64,000 bases of DNA from assembly GCA_965662345.1 (NCBI GenBank), contig CBFIHE010000006.1, positions 1-64,000 on the forward strand, in the 5' to 3' direction. The translations under genes and the position numbers were made by a program. Of this stretch, positions 51,003 through 59,497 are shown piece after piece (position 1 is the first letter of the stretch; every line of letters begins with the position of its first letter). This stretch comes from UBA6049 sp965662345. Its GTDB lineage: Bacteria; Bacteroidota; Bacteroidia; Flavobacteriales_G; Salibacteraceae. The notes under the pieces were generated by a model. The model did not search any database. It had not been told where the DNA came from and was given only the letters and a program-made list of their open reading frames with translations.

Positions 51003-52232
51003 ATGATTTGGCAAAAACTCACAAAGCAGGCAATTCAAGATCGTGTTTTTAGCGCATTGAACAAGAATAGAAATTACGATTCCGATACCATCTTAGGCAT
51101 TCCTGGAACGTATTTGGATACCGAACAGTTTTATCGAGAGGCCGATTTTCTGGCCAATGCCCCGTACTTGTCTACCCTTATAAACAATCCTAATCATATT
51201 GGCTGTCATACGCTAACAGAGGAGGAGTCTGAAGACATGTTTCGAGGGACCCAAAAAATTGAGATAGAGCTCATTCGCCTCGTAAGCGAAGATATTCTGT
51301 ATGCCGACCCAAAATCTATAGACGGCTACATTGCTCCCGGTGGTACCGAGGCTAACATTCAAGCCATGTGGATTTACAGAAATTTCTACATGCATGAATT
51401 TGGAGCCAACCATAATGAAATTGCCGTGGTGTTTAGTTCAGATAGCCACTACAGCATGTTTAAAGGGGCCAACTTACTCAACATAAGGCCCATTGAAGTA
51501 GAGGTAGACCCTGTAAACCGTCAAATGAACCAAGAAGTATTACGAGCTTCTTTAGCTGCGGTAAAAGCCGATGGTGTTTCTCACTTCATTTTAATTCAAA
51601 ACATGAGTACCACGCTGTTTGGTAGCGTAGATGATATATCCGTTAACCGTGCCGTTTTTGACTCCCTGGACTTACCTGTAAAGGTTCATGTTGATGGTGC
51701 TTTTGGAGGTTTTATTTATCCGTTTACTGCAGCCGATAATGCCCTAGATTTTTCAAACCCGGCTGTAGATAGCATTACACTAGATGCCCATAAGATGCTG
51801 ATGGCTCCTTATGGCACAGGGATGTTCTTGATTAGAAAGGGTATGATGCATTATGCAACCACGCAAGAAGCAGAGTATGTGCAGGGACTTGATTACACCA
51901 TTTGTGGAAGTAGGAGCGGAGCGAATGCCGTCTCTATTTGGATGATTCTGCAAACACACGGACCCAATGGGTGGAAGAGCAAAATGTTGGGATTGATTGA
52001 CCTCACAGACTGGTTTTGCCAGCGGTTAGATGAGAACGGTATTCGCTATTTCAGAAATCCGGAAATGAATATCATCAGCATGGATGCGAGTCAGCTTAAT
52101 GATGAGGTATGTAGAAAGTACCGATTAGTAGCTGACAGCTATGAATTGGGTACTCCAAATTTCTGGAAAATTGTGGTTATGCCTCATGTAAAGAAAGAGG
52201 TGCTAGAAGGCTTTTTAAGTGAGGTGGTTTAG
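51003..52232 (+). CDS. PLP-dependent group II decarboxylase-like protein
   Basis: 409 residues of aspartate aminotransferase fold. GGTEANIQAMW (about 111-121) is the phosphate-binding region typical of glutamate/tyrosine/histidine decarboxylases, VHVDGAFGGF (about 227-236) gives the PLP-pyridine aspartate, and DAHKMLMAPYGTG (about 260-272) holds the Schiff-base lysine. Substrate cannot be inferred; amino-acid decarboxylation is the family expectation. Terminator of tRNA-Leu lies upstream, and a partial promoter-like word CTTCTTTG precedes the ATG. Confidence 0.88.
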   Translation: MIWQKLTKQAIQDRVFSALNKNRNYDSDTILGIPGTYLDTEQFYREADFLANAPYLSTLINNPNHIGCHTLTEEESEDMFRGTQKIEIELIRLVSEDILYADPKSIDGYIAPGGTEANIQAMWIYRNFYMHEFGANHNEIAVVFSSDSHYSMFKGANLLNIRPIEVEVDPVNRQMNQEVLRASLAAVKADGVSHFILIQNMSTTLFGSVDDISVNRAVFDSLDLPVKVHVDGAFGGFIYPFTAADNALDFSNPAVDSITLDAHKMLMAPYGTGMFLIRKGMMHYATTQEAEYVQGLDYTICGSRSGANAVSIWMILQTHGPNGWKSKMLGLIDLTDWFCQRLDENGIRYFRNPEMNIISMDASQLNDEVCRKYRLVADSYELGTPNFWKIVVMPHVKKEVLEGFLSEVV

Positions 52233-52650
<418 letters not shown>

Positions 52651-53064
52651 AATCACAGTTATGTTTGGAATACGGGTGAGACGGACAGCTCCATTACCAT
52701 ACTAGAAGATGGCATCTATGATGTTACCGTAACGTCACCTTACGGTTGCGAAGGCTATGATGAAATGGAAGTAAGAGCATGCGGAACTACCTTGTACATT
52801 CCAACGGCATTCACACCCAACGGAGACGGACTCAATGGTGCCTTCAAAATTAAAGGAACGGACCTTACCCGATTCTACATCGCCATTTACAACCGCTGGA
52901 GAAATCAGGTCTTTGAATCTACAGACCCCACACAAGCGTGGAATGGCACTTTCCAAAACCAAGGTGAACCCGTTAATCCAGGTACTTTCTCGTATGTGCT
53001 GTGGTATGCCTCAGGGCAGTACCAAAGTGAAGAAATTAGCGGGAGTGTGAATGTGATTCGGTAG
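52651..53064 (+). pseudogene. Remnant of a T9SS type B (CHU_C) sorting-domain protein
   Basis: About 137 residues: one Ig-like repeat (YVWNTGETDSSITILEDG, GIYDVTVTSPYGC) of the same kind as in the surface protein at 25.2 kb, followed by a complete gliding-motility-associated C-terminal domain: YIPTAFTPNGDGLNGAFKI, FYIAIYNRWRNQVFES, AWNGTFQNQGEPVNPGTFSY. The usual large N-terminal part and signal peptide are missing; upstream sequence in all frames is unrelated. Hence a 3' remnant or a misjoined contig end. Confidence 0.8.
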
Positions 53065-53097
53065 GTTGATGTTTCTGGTAGTAGGATTACTGTAAGC

Positions 53098-53151
53098 CTA
53101 TTCTCGATACAGCGCTTTCACGTTGTTCTAGCGCCACTCGAATGGACGGCT
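53098..53151 (-). repeat. REP-like element B, inverted copy
   Basis: ATTCTCGATACAGCGCT ... AGCGCCACTCGAATGGACGGCT: inverted form of the element at 30735-30789 (GCCGTCAATTCGAG...TATCGAGAAT), with its own inner arms AGCGC/GCGCT. Confidence 0.6.
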
Positions 53152-53232
53152 AGGGTAAGTTTGGTTATATCAAGTACAAGGTAATTGGTACGAAGACCGC
53201 GCTAAGGGATTCGCGCAGGAGCTTGGGTTTAA

Positions 53233-53258
53233 AGATCCTGAAACAAGTTCAGGCTGAC
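53233..53258 (-). repeat. REP-like palindrome A, copy 5 (inverted)
   Basis: AGATCCTGAAACAAG / TTCAGGCTGAC; stem CCTGAA/TTCAGG retained. Confidence 0.8.
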
Positions 53259-53273
53259 ACTTTAGGTATAGGT

Positions 53274-53298
53274 TATGCTGAACTTGATTCAGTATCTC
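53274..53298 (+). repeat. REP-like palindrome A, copy 6
   Basis: TATGCTGAACTTGATTCAGTATCTC, 15 bp after copy 5 and in the opposite orientation, giving a tail-to-tail pair as in BIME elements. Confidence 0.75.
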
Positions 53299-53394
53299 TC
53301 GCTACGGATTTCACCATATTCAATTTAAAGAGTTTAACGCCTGATAAAGTTTTAGCCTTTGGTTTGCTTTCAGTTGTGTACAAAAATGATCAAA

Positions 53395-53428
53395 CAAAAA
53401 GCCCCGTTGATTATTCAACAGGGCTTTA
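53395..53428 (-). terminator. Terminator of hppA
   Basis: Stem GCCCCGTTGA/TCAACAGGGC with one mismatch; on the minus strand it is followed by TTTTTG, 26 nt beyond the hppA stop. Confidence 0.75.
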
Positions 53429-53449
53429 TTAAATATTATTTAGAAAAGC

Positions 53450-55768
53450 TTACTCAGCCTTCTCTTCAACCATAATGGTTTCGGTTACTTTAACCGTTTC
53501 GTTGCCCTCGGCATCTGTTGTAATCTCTTCTTTAACTTCAACAGTCTCAACTGTAGTTTCAGTTTCTACCACTTCAATAACATCTATTACTTCAGTAGTT
53601 GCAGCTTCAGCATGATGACCTTCACCGCTCATTTCACCTAAGATTGGAGCGATCACCAAACCAACTAAACATGTTAGTTTAATTAAGATGTTCATTGAAG
53701 GACCAGAAGTATCTTTAAATGGATCACCAACTGTATCACCGGTTACTGCAGCTTTGTGAGCATCAGAACCTTTGTACGTTAGTTTACCGTCAATTTCTAC
53801 ACCTGCTTCAAATGATTTCTTTGCGTTATCCCAAGCTCCACCAGCGTTGTTTTGGAAGATCGCCCAAAGCACACCAGAAACAGCTACACCTGCCATATAA
53901 GCTCCCAATGGCTCAGCACCCATAACAAAACCAATGATAACTGGAGCAATGATGGTAATGGCACCCGGAAGCATCATTTCTCTCAAAGCTGCTTGTGTTG
54001 AAATGTCAACACACTTTGCGTATTCAGGCTCAGCTTTGTATTCCATGATACCTGGAATCTCTTTGAACTGACGTCTAACTTCTTTCACCATTGCCATAGC
54101 TGCTTTACCTACAGACTCCATCGCTAGTGCGGAGAAGATTACCGGAATCATACCTCCAACAAATAACGCTGCCAATACATCTGCCTTGAAGATGTTAATA
54201 CCTTCAATTCCTGTGAATGTTACATAAGCAGCAAATAATGCAAGTGCCGTTAAAGCTGCTGAAGCAATGGCAAACCCTTTACCAATAGCAGCAGTTGTGT
54301 TACCTACAGAATCTAAGATATCTGTGCGCTCGCGCACTTCATCAGGTAATTCACTCATTTCTGCAATACCACCGGCATTATCTGCAATTGGGCCAAAGGC
54401 ATCAATCGCCAATTGCATGGCTGTAGTGGCCATCATCGCACTTGCTGCAATAGATACACCATAGAAACCTGCTAACTCATACGCACTCCATATCGCGGCA
54501 GCGAAAAGAAGAACGGGAGCGAAAGTAGATTTCATACCTGTTGCCAAACCAGCAATGATATTGGTTGCGGCACCANNNNNNNNNNNNNNNNNNNNNNNNN
54601 NNNNNNNNNNNNNNNNNNNNCCAGTATAGTACTCTGTGAAGTAAGAAATCAAACCACCAACAGCAAGACCAACAAGTGTGGCATAGAATACATGACGTGA
54701 TGGAATCTCTTTAATGCCTTCTCCAAAGAAATCCATAGAGATAGTCTCAGGAAGCATCCAAGCAATAACAAACCAAGAAGCAATGGCAGTTAATGCAATT
54801 GATGCCCAATTACCCATGTTCAATGCTTTTTGAACTTGTGGCTCTTTAGCATTGTTATCTGATATCTTGATAAAGAATGTTCCGATAATGGAGAAGATCA
54901 ATCCTAGACCTGCAATTAAAATGGGAAGTAGGATAGGGCCGATACCACCAAATACATCGGTGATTTCACCACCCATATCTCTAATAACGTAGTTACCCAA
55001 TACCATAGCCGCCAAAACGGTTGCAACATAAGAACCGAAAAGATCGGCTCCCATACCTGCAACATCACCAACGTTGTCACCAACATTATCTGCAATGGTT
55101 GCTGGGTTACGCGGATCATCCTCAGGAATACCTGCCTCAACTTTACCAACTAGGTCGGCACCAACATCAGCAGCTTTAGTGTAGATACCACCACCAACAC
55201 GAGCAAATAANNNNNNNNNNNNNNNNNNNAAAGAGAAACCTGCTAATGCTTCTAATATAACTGTCATATTGGTTGTGCCTTGCCAGGTTCCACCCGCAAA
55301 CCAAACGAAAAGAACAGCAAACAATGTACTAAGACCAAAAACAGCCAAACCGGCAACACCTAGTCCCATTACAGTACCTCCTGTAAAGGAAACTTTCAAT
55401 GCTTTAGGTAAACTTGTTCTTGCAGCTTGTGTAGTTCTTACGTTAGCATCCGTTGCAATACGCATCCCGATGTTACCTGCAGCGGCAGAGAATACTGCTC
55501 CAATCACAAAGGCTACTACAATGAACCAGTGAGTAGTTTCAACCATAGCTGAAATAACACCCAGTAAAATTCCTGCAATTACAATGAAGATGGCCAAGAT
55601 TCGATATTCTGCATTCAGAAATGCTAGGGCACCGTCTTTAACATAAGTAGCCAACTTGAGCATTTTGTCGTCTCCAGTGTCTTGTTTCTGTACCCAAGAC
55701 TTCAATACCAACATATAAACCAGACCTACGATTCCGAATGCTGGCAAGATGTACACTAAATTTTCCAT
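53450..55768 (-). CDS. hppA: Membrane-bound cation-translocating pyrophosphatase (K+-dependent type)
   Basis: Couples PPi hydrolysis to Na+ and/or H+ export. 772 residues with about 16 membrane segments and two N gaps. Substrate motif IADNVGDNVGDVAGMGADLF (in the region about 208-227) is intact. GNTTAAIGKGF carries Ala at the position that is Lys in K+-independent enzymes, so it belongs to the K+-dependent clade, where Na+-pumping members lie. Both N gaps (7 and about 16 codons) match the spacing expected from conserved relatives. After the last membrane segment an acidic, V/E/T-rich tail of about 55 residues (VIEVVETETTVETVEVKEE and similar) is unusual. Confidence 0.93.
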   Translation of the reverse strand: MENLVYILPAFGIVGLVYMLVLKSWVQKQDTGDDKMLKLATYVKDGALAFLNAEYRILAIFIVIAGILLGVISAMVETTHWFIVVAFVIGAVFSAAAGNIGMRIATDANVRTTQAARTSLPKALKVSFTGGTVMGLGVAGLAVFGLSTLFAVLFVWFAGGTWQGTTNMTVILEALAGFSXXXXXXXLFARVGGGIYTKAADVGADLVGKVEAGIPEDDPRNPATIADNVGDNVGDVAGMGADLFGSYVATVLAAMVLGNYVIRDMGGEITDVFGGIGPILLPILIAGLGLIFSIIGTFFIKISDNNAKEPQVQKALNMGNWASIALTAIASWFVIAWMLPETISMDFFGEGIKEIPSRHVFYATLVGLAVGGLISYFTEYYTXXXXXXXXXXXXXXXXGAATNIIAGLATGMKSTFAPVLLFAAAIWSAYELAGFYGVSIAASAMMATTAMQLAIDAFGPIADNAGGIAEMSELPDEVRERTDILDSVGNTTAAIGKGFAIASAALTALALFAAYVTFTGIEGINIFKADVLAALFVGGMIPVIFSALAMESVGKAAMAMVKEVRRQFKEIPGIMEYKAEPEYAKCVDISTQAALREMMLPGAITIIAPVIIGFVMGAEPLGAYMAGVAVSGVLWAIFQNNAGGAWDNAKKSFEAGVEIDGKLTYKGSDAHKAAVTGDTVGDPFKDTSGPSMNILIKLTCLVGLVIAPILGEMSGEGHHAEAATTEVIDVIEVVETETTVETVEVKEEITTDAEGNETVKVTETIMVEEKAE
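54576..54620. other. Assembly gap (45 N) in hppA
   Basis: 45 N between the EYYT and GAATN motifs; frame continues. Confidence 0.99.
55211..55229. other. Assembly gap (19 N) in hppA
   Basis: 19 N between LAGFS and LFARVGGG; frame continues, and the 7 missing residues equal the family spacing. Confidence 0.99.
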
Positions 55769-55827
55769 AATTGATTTAATACTTCTTTGATTATCAGTTT
55801 ATAAGGTTGATTTTCCAAGAAAGGCGG

Positions 55828-55835
55828 CAAATATA
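55828..55835 (-). promoter_or_regulatory. -7 element TATATTTG of hppA
   Basis: Exact TAnnTTTG match on the minus strand, 59 nt before the hppA ATG. Confidence 0.5.
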
Positions 55836-55886
55836 TGCTTTTAGGTTCATTTAGGAAGCGCCTAATTTTGCCTGTTTATTCAAATG

Positions 55887-55923
55887 AAAAAGGCGCTTAA
55901 CGGTTTGTTGTTAAACGCCTTTT
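55887..55923 (-). terminator. Terminator of pdhB
   Basis: Stem AAAGGCGCTTAAC/GTTAAACGCCTTT with one mismatch and an 8-nt loop; on the minus strand a TTTTT run follows. 19 nt beyond the pdhB stop. Confidence 0.8.
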
Positions 55924-55942
55924 GAAACTTTATGCTTTTGTA

Positions 55943-56923
55943 TTACAAACGATACATGGCTGCTTTCACACTTTTTACAACATCTTCAACACCCGGTAGT
56001 GCTTCTTCAATTAAAGAAGGAGAAAAAGCAAACGGGGTATCAGACTGGGTTAATCGTCTGATAGGTGCATCTAAATGATCAAATGCTTCACGCTGAATTA
56101 CATGTGAAATTTCAGAGGATATAGAAGCCATTGGCCAGCTCTCTTCTAAAATTACCAAGCGGTTTGTCTTTTTAACAGAGTTGATTATGGTTTCAAAATC
56201 CAATGGTCTAATGGTGCGTAAATCAATCACCTCAGCATTAATTCCTTCTTCTGCCAGCGCATCTGCAGCAGCTAACGCAGTCTTCATGATTTTACCAAAG
56301 CTTACCAATGTACAATCAGCTCCTTCACGTTTCACATCGGCTTTGCCAATTGGAAGAATATATTCTCCTTCAGGAACCTCGCCTTTATCTCCGTACATTT
56401 TTTCAGACTCCATAAAAACAACGGGGTCGTTATCGCGAATGGCTGCTTTTAACAATCCCTTTGCATCATACGGATTAGAAGGTGTAATAACCTTTAACCC
56501 TGGAAAGTGGGCGTACATGCTCTCAAAACTTTGCGAGTGTGTAGCTGCCAATTGACCTGCCTGCCCGTTGGGTCCACGAAAAACGATAGGATTGCCGTAT
56601 TGGCCTCCACTCATTTGCAACATTTTAGCTGCAGAATTAATAATCTGATCTGCTGCGAGAATAGCAAAGTTCCAGGTCATAAACTCCACAATTGGGCGTA
56701 AACCATTCATGGCTGCGCCCACACCAATACCAGAAAAGCCGAGCTCAGAGATAGGCGTATCAATAACGCGTTTGGCACCAAACTCATCTAGCATACCTTG
56801 TGATGCTTTGTAGGCACCGTTGTATTCCGCAACTTCTTCACCCATCAAAAAAACGCTATCATCTCTGCGCATTTCTTCGCTCATCGCCTCTTTGATGGCG
56901 TCTCTGAATTGTAATTCTTTCAT
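55943..56923 (-). CDS. pdhB: Pyruvate dehydrogenase complex E1 component subunit beta
   Basis: Transketolase-like beta subunit of E1, which decarboxylates pyruvate with TPP. 326 residues from ATG 56923; an upstream ATG at 56971 is rejected because the promoter word lies between. Motifs: MGEEVAEYNGAYK (about 25-37), DTPISELGFSGIGVGAAM (about 53-70), EFMTWNFAILAADQI (about 76-90), RGPNGQAGQLAATHSQ. E1 alpha and E2 genes are not beside it, the split arrangement usual in Flavobacteria. Confidence 0.93.
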   Translation of the reverse strand: MKELQFRDAIKEAMSEEMRRDDSVFLMGEEVAEYNGAYKASQGMLDEFGAKRVIDTPISELGFSGIGVGAAMNGLRPIVEFMTWNFAILAADQIINSAAKMLQMSGGQYGNPIVFRGPNGQAGQLAATHSQSFESMYAHFPGLKVITPSNPYDAKGLLKAAIRDNDPVVFMESEKMYGDKGEVPEGEYILPIGKADVKREGADCTLVSFGKIMKTALAAADALAEEGINAEVIDLRTIRPLDFETIINSVKKTNRLVILEESWPMASISSEISHVIQREAFDHLDAPIRRLTQSDTPFAFSPSLIEEALPGVEDVVKSVKAAMYRL

Positions 56924-56947
56924 TTCCTTGCGTTTTGTCAGCGGTGG

Positions 56948-56955
56948 CAAATGTA
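56948..56955 (-). promoter_or_regulatory. -7 element TACATTTG of pdhB
   Basis: Exact TAnnTTTG match on the minus strand, 24 nt before the chosen ATG. Confidence 0.55.
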
Positions 56956-57035
56956 ATAGGAAAATATCCACTTCTGCAATACCGCGTAGTATCTCAAAAG
57001 TGTCTTGTTGAAGCTGAACAAATTCGCACCCAAAA

Positions 57036-57053
57036 TGTTATGCATGCATAACA
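57036..57053. promoter_or_regulatory. 18-bp perfect palindrome, candidate operator of etfBA (and pdhB)
   Basis: TGTTATGCATGCATAACA is its own reverse complement over all 18 bases. It lies in the 210-bp region between divergent pdhB and etfB, 38 nt upstream of the etfB -7 element (just before its -33 region) and 81 nt upstream of the pdhB -7 element. Size and place fit a dimeric repressor or activator site; the protein is unknown. Confidence 0.5.
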
Positions 57054-57090
57054 AAATTCTCTTTTTATTTCGTTAGGGATGCATTTGTAT

Positions 57091-57098
57091 TAGTTTTG
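57091..57098 (+). promoter_or_regulatory. -7 element TAGTTTTG of etfBA
   Basis: Exact TAnnTTTG match 35 nt upstream of the etfB ATG. Confidence 0.5.
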
Positions 57099-57133
57099 TG
57101 CATCACTGAAAAAATTGAGTTAAACGAGCAGAA

Positions 57134-57874
57134 ATGAAGATACTAGTTGGTATTAGCAAAGCTCCGGATACAACTACAAAAATCAAATTCACCGAGGGTG
57201 ATTCCAAATTTGATGAGGCCGGAGTTCAGTTTATCGTAAACCCGTATGATGAGTGGTACGCCTTAGTACGCGCCTTAGAGATTAAGGAAGCAGGTGGTGG
57301 AAGCGTGACAACCATAACTGTGGGTGGTGCAGAAACAGATCCAGTTATTCGTAAAGCGCTTGCTGTTGGAGCAGATGATGCTGTTCGCATAGATGCTCAA
57401 CCCACTGACGCGTTCTTTGTGGCTGAGCAGATTGCAGCATATGCCAAAGACAAGGGCTTTGACCTTATTTTGATGGGTAAAGAAACCATCAACTACAACG
57501 GTAGTCAGGTAGGAGGTATGGTAGCTGAGTTGATGGACTTACCATATGTCTCTAACGCTTCCAAAATGGAGATGAACGGAAATACCGCTTCTATTGAACG
57601 AGATATTCAAGGAGGAATTGAAACCTTGGAAGTAGATGCACCATTTGTATTGTCTGCCGCTAAGGGTCTGGCAGAGCAACGTATTCCTAATATGCGTGGA
57701 ATTATGGCGGCTCGTACCAAGAAATTAGAAGTTGTTGCAGCAGCAGGAGCCGATGCGTTAACGGAAGTAGTGAAATATGCTCTCCCGGAAGAAAAAGGAG
57801 CCGTTAAACTCATAGACCCTGAGAATGTAGAGGAGTTGGTAGAATTGTTACACAAAGAAGCTAAAGTGATATAA
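57134..57874 (+). CDS. etfB: Electron transfer flavoprotein subunit beta
   Basis: 246 residues. Begins MKILVGISKAPDTTTKIKF; FIVNPYDEWYALVRALEIKE (about 33-52) and the AMP-site region GKETINYNGSQVGGMVAELMDLP (in parts GKETINYNGSQVGG, about 115-128) are typical of EtfB. Accepts electrons from acyl-CoA dehydrogenases and passes them to ETF:quinone oxidoreductase. 2 nt before etfA. Confidence 0.95.
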   Translation: MKILVGISKAPDTTTKIKFTEGDSKFDEAGVQFIVNPYDEWYALVRALEIKEAGGGSVTTITVGGAETDPVIRKALAVGADDAVRIDAQPTDAFFVAEQIAAYAKDKGFDLILMGKETINYNGSQVGGMVAELMDLPYVSNASKMEMNGNTASIERDIQGGIETLEVDAPFVLSAAKGLAEQRIPNMRGIMAARTKKLEVVAAAGADALTEVVKYALPEEKGAVKLIDPENVEELVELLHKEAKVI

Positions 57875-57876
57875 CC

Positions 57877-58845
57877 ATGGCAGTAGTAGTTTTTGCAGAC
57901 GTATTAAACGGAAAAGTAACCAAGTCTTCTCTAGAAGCGGTTCACTATGGAAGTAAAGTAGCAAGTAGCACAGGTACTGAAAATGTGGTTGTTACTTACG
58001 GCAATGCCGATGATGCAGACCTTGCAGCATTGGGTAAATTTGGAGCTAATAAAGTATTGGTGAACCGTACTATTAGCGATATGGACCCTGGTAAACTGAG
58101 CAAGTTAGTAGTTGCAGCAGTTGAAGCCACTAGTGCCGATGTGATTGTATTTTCTCAAGATTACACAGGCAAATCTGTATCACCATTGGTAAGCGCCAAG
58201 CTCAAAGCAGGTATGGTAGCTGGAGCTGTAGATTATCCAGATATGAGCAACGGCTTTGTTGTTAAAAAATCTGTTTTCTCTGGTAAAGCTTTCGCTGATG
58301 TTAAAGTGAATACAGACAAGAAAATCGTTGCCATTATTCCCAATGCTATTGGAAAAGAAGAAGGTGAAGGAACAGCAACAGTTGAAGCCTTAGATGCAGA
58401 TCTAGGCGATTCTCGCTTGCGTGTCAAAGAAGTAAAGTTAGAGACATCTGGAGACATGGTGCCTCTTCCTGAAGCTGAATTGGTGGTATCTGCTGGTAGA
58501 GGTCTAAAAGGACCAGAAAACTGGGGTATTGTTGAAGATTTGGCGAAAGAATTGGGTGCTACAACTGCGTGTTCTAGACCAGTAGCCGATATAGGATGGA
58601 GACCGCATCACGAGCACGTGGGGCAAACAGGTATTGCAATTCGTCCAGATCTTTACATAGCAGCTGGTATTTCAGGTGCCATCCAGCACTTAGCAGGAGT
58701 TAACGGTAGTAAGGTTATTGTAGTTGTAAATACAGATCCTGAAGCTCCGTTCTTTAAAGCTGCTGATTATGGTGTGGTAGGCGATGCTTTTGAAGTTTTG
58801 CCGAAGCTTACGGAAGCCATTCGCAAGTTCAAGGCCGCGGGATAG
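57877..58845 (+). CDS. etfA: Electron transfer flavoprotein subunit alpha
   Basis: 322 residues. FAD-binding C-terminal half: VVSAGRGLKGPENWGIVEDL (about 204-223), the motif GATTACSRPVADIGWRPHHEHVGQTG (in parts GATTACSRPVADIGWRPH and HVGQTG), LYIAAGISGAIQHLAGV. Forms the heterodimer with EtfB in beta-oxidation and amino-acid breakdown. Confidence 0.96.
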   Translation: MAVVVFADVLNGKVTKSSLEAVHYGSKVASSTGTENVVVTYGNADDADLAALGKFGANKVLVNRTISDMDPGKLSKLVVAAVEATSADVIVFSQDYTGKSVSPLVSAKLKAGMVAGAVDYPDMSNGFVVKKSVFSGKAFADVKVNTDKKIVAIIPNAIGKEEGEGTATVEALDADLGDSRLRVKEVKLETSGDMVPLPEAELVVSAGRGLKGPENWGIVEDLAKELGATTACSRPVADIGWRPHHEHVGQTGIAIRPDLYIAAGISGAIQHLAGVNGSKVIVVVNTDPEAPFFKAADYGVVGDAFEVLPKLTEAIRKFKAAG

Positions 58846-58889
58846 AACCTCGGGAAATTGTATCATTGCACGGTTTCTGAAGAGTAGGT

Positions 58890-59474
58890 ATGGAACAAAA
58901 GATTGAGCTGGAAATTGTAGGGCTTTCTTATAGTCAAACCCAAAGTGGAGCGTACGCCCTTGTTTTGGAGGATAAAGGAAAGCACAGAAGACTCCCCATC
59001 ATCATTGGTAATTTTGAGGCGCAAGCCATTGCCGTTGTTATGGAAGGTTTAAAACCCGCAAGACCTTTAACACATGATTCTTTTGCCAACGTACTCAAAG
59101 AGTTTGATGTAAGATTGGTTGAAGTGCTCATTTACAATTTGGTGGAAGGTATTTACTACGCCAAGTTGATTTGCGATAATGGCTTCAAACAATTAGAAAT
59201 AGATGCGCGAAGCTCCGATGCAATTGCATTGGCGCTTCGCTTTAAATGCCCTATCTACACCTACGATTTCATATTAAATCAAGCTGGCATTACGGTAGAA
59301 GAGGAAGAAGCCGCAGAAGGTATTTCTTCTGAAGAGGGAAGCGAACAGGTAGCTCCTGAAACTACCAATCAAAAAAGTATAGAAGAGCTTGAGAAGGAAC
59401 TCGAAGAAGCTATAGAACGCGAAGATTATGAGCTAGCAGGAAGATTGCGAGACGAAATCAATAAGCGTCAGTAA
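58890..59474 (+). CDS. Bifunctional nuclease family protein (DUF151) with C-terminal UvrB/UvrC motif
   Basis: 194 residues. Residues about 1-130 form the BFN/DUF151 domain (YALVLEDKGKHRRLPIIIG, SSDAIALALRFKCPIY); an acidic linker follows; the last about 35 residues, EELEKELEEAIEREDYELAG then RLRDEI, are a UVR motif as in UvrB and UvrC. The two-domain form is widespread in Bacteroidota. Nuclease activity is known only for distant plant members, so the function is uncertain. Confidence 0.88.
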   Translation: MEQKIELEIVGLSYSQTQSGAYALVLEDKGKHRRLPIIIGNFEAQAIAVVMEGLKPARPLTHDSFANVLKEFDVRLVEVLIYNLVEGIYYAKLICDNGFKQLEIDARSSDAIALALRFKCPIYTYDFILNQAGITVEEEEAAEGISSEEGSEQVAPETTNQKSIEELEKELEEAIEREDYELAGRLRDEINKRQ

Positions 59475-59497
59475 CCAGAAAATCGTAAACCTTGCAC

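Noticed and set aside
53223..53432. 69-codon open frame
   Set aside because: It runs through two REP-like palindromes and the hppA terminator; not a gene.
56924..56971. Upstream ATG for pdhB
   Set aside because: The promoter word TACATTTG lies between it and ATG 56923, and the extra residues do not match PdhB.
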